DNA of 28,628 nucleotides, taken from assembly GCF_000264995.1 (NCBI RefSeq), contig NW_006767447.1:392307-420934 (forward strand), written 5' to 3'. Below the pieces are notes generated by a model, which saw nothing but the letters and a program-made list of their open reading frames with translations, was not told where the DNA came from and searched no databases. The DNA is from Punctularia strigosozonata HHB-11173 SS5 (taxonomy: Eukaryota > Basidiomycota > Agaricomycetes > Corticiales > Punctulariaceae). Shown one piece after another: positions 28,217 to 28,628 of the stretch (its first letter is position 1; the number at the start of each line of letters is the position of its first letter). Position numbers and translations under genes: made by a program.

Positions 28217-28628
28217 TGTTGTGCTTGGTCGAGCCAATATGTCGCTGCGCACTTGGGAGCACCGCAATCCCAGCAGCATGTGAGAGGCCGGTGCTACCAT
28301 ATTGCACCTCCCATCGCAATAAAATACGGCTGGATTGGCGTTTTGTGCTACTTCGTCCTCGTAAAGTGGCCGCCCACCCTCATGTATGCAGTACCCATGA
28401 TGCAGAGCCTACATACGGATTCTGGGATGCACCGGCAGCGGTCCCGTCGTTAGTTGCGGCCCCAGGCGCCCTACCTGGCCTCCGCCGTATTACCCTCTTT
28501 GCTCGGTTGCCCTCACATTTGAGCGGTATCCCCCGCCTCCAGTACCATCGAAACGTCTCATCGTTGATACCGGCCCTAGGAGAGGAACGTCAGAATCACG
28601 CATTGTACGCAATCGTAGGATCTGGATG
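28217..28628. other. Right edge, no supportable gene
   Basis: Minus-strand frames such as one reading TNDGTAAGASQNPYVGSASW look mildly coding-like but are broken and match nothing I know. This may be the LINE 5' leader or flanking DNA. Confidence 0.35.

Noticed and set aside
1-28628. tRNA, rRNA or other RNA genes
   Set aside because: I looked for GTTCGA-type T-arms with matching acceptor stems and for conserved rRNA words; the few GGTTCGA-like hits lie in coding text (for example 5451) and lack a cloverleaf.

Overview
The window looks like a transposon-rich, gene-poor stretch of a basidiomycete (probably Agaricomycete) genome. The signs are Ty1/copia and Ty3/gypsy fossils of fungal type, a Tad1-like LINE with a CCHC ORF1 and the endonuclease wording common in mushroom LINEs, and a candidate GT-AG intron of 58 bp. 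No intact recognisable host gene, rRNA or tRNA was found, and species cannot be read from the sequence.

Layout from left to right. Positions 1-987 hold nothing I can support. A degenerate 3 x ~50-bp tandem repeat (988-1137) abuts a nearly full-length copia element on the plus strand (copia-1, 1138-6987), with two LTRs, a primer site matching the internal part of initiator tRNA-Met, gag-pol and a polypurine tract. Directly after it comes a second, broken copia element on the minus strand (copia-2, 6988-13228), split by about 2.65 kb of unrecognised DNA (9379-12028) that carries coding-like stretches and a candidate intron. A Ty3/gypsy gag fossil (13242-14490) runs into an assembly gap of 959 N (14538-15496).

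The right half carries two members of one apparently non-autonomous element family, TE1 (16153-18372) and TE2 (22431-23865). Their inverted ends read roughly CATCTGAAAAAATC. Just inside both ends are AT-rich tracts full of TATAGC/GCTATA motifs, around a GC-rich core. The core of TE1 contains the most striking structure of the window: a series of about eight hairpins with 10-base arms and mostly 13-base loops, whose arms differ from unit to unit yet stay complementary while the loop is nearly constant. Two more such units lie in TE2. Between TE1 and TE2 lie remnants of unrecognised minus-strand coding DNA. One piece is cut by TE1. Another ends at TE2 and carries a solo LTR of the copia-2 family (20791-21303) with a perfect 5-bp target duplication, GATAC.

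From 23866 to near the right edge lies a decayed LINE on the minus strand: ORF1 with a CCHC knuckle and an RG-rich tail, an unexpected third ORF with its own TATA box and AATAAA, and the endonuclease half of ORF2. TE2 lies where the reverse transcriptase would be expected. Several of the LINE stops are TGA where the family has arginine, which suggests C-to-T decay. The window records layered insertions rather than a working pathway.
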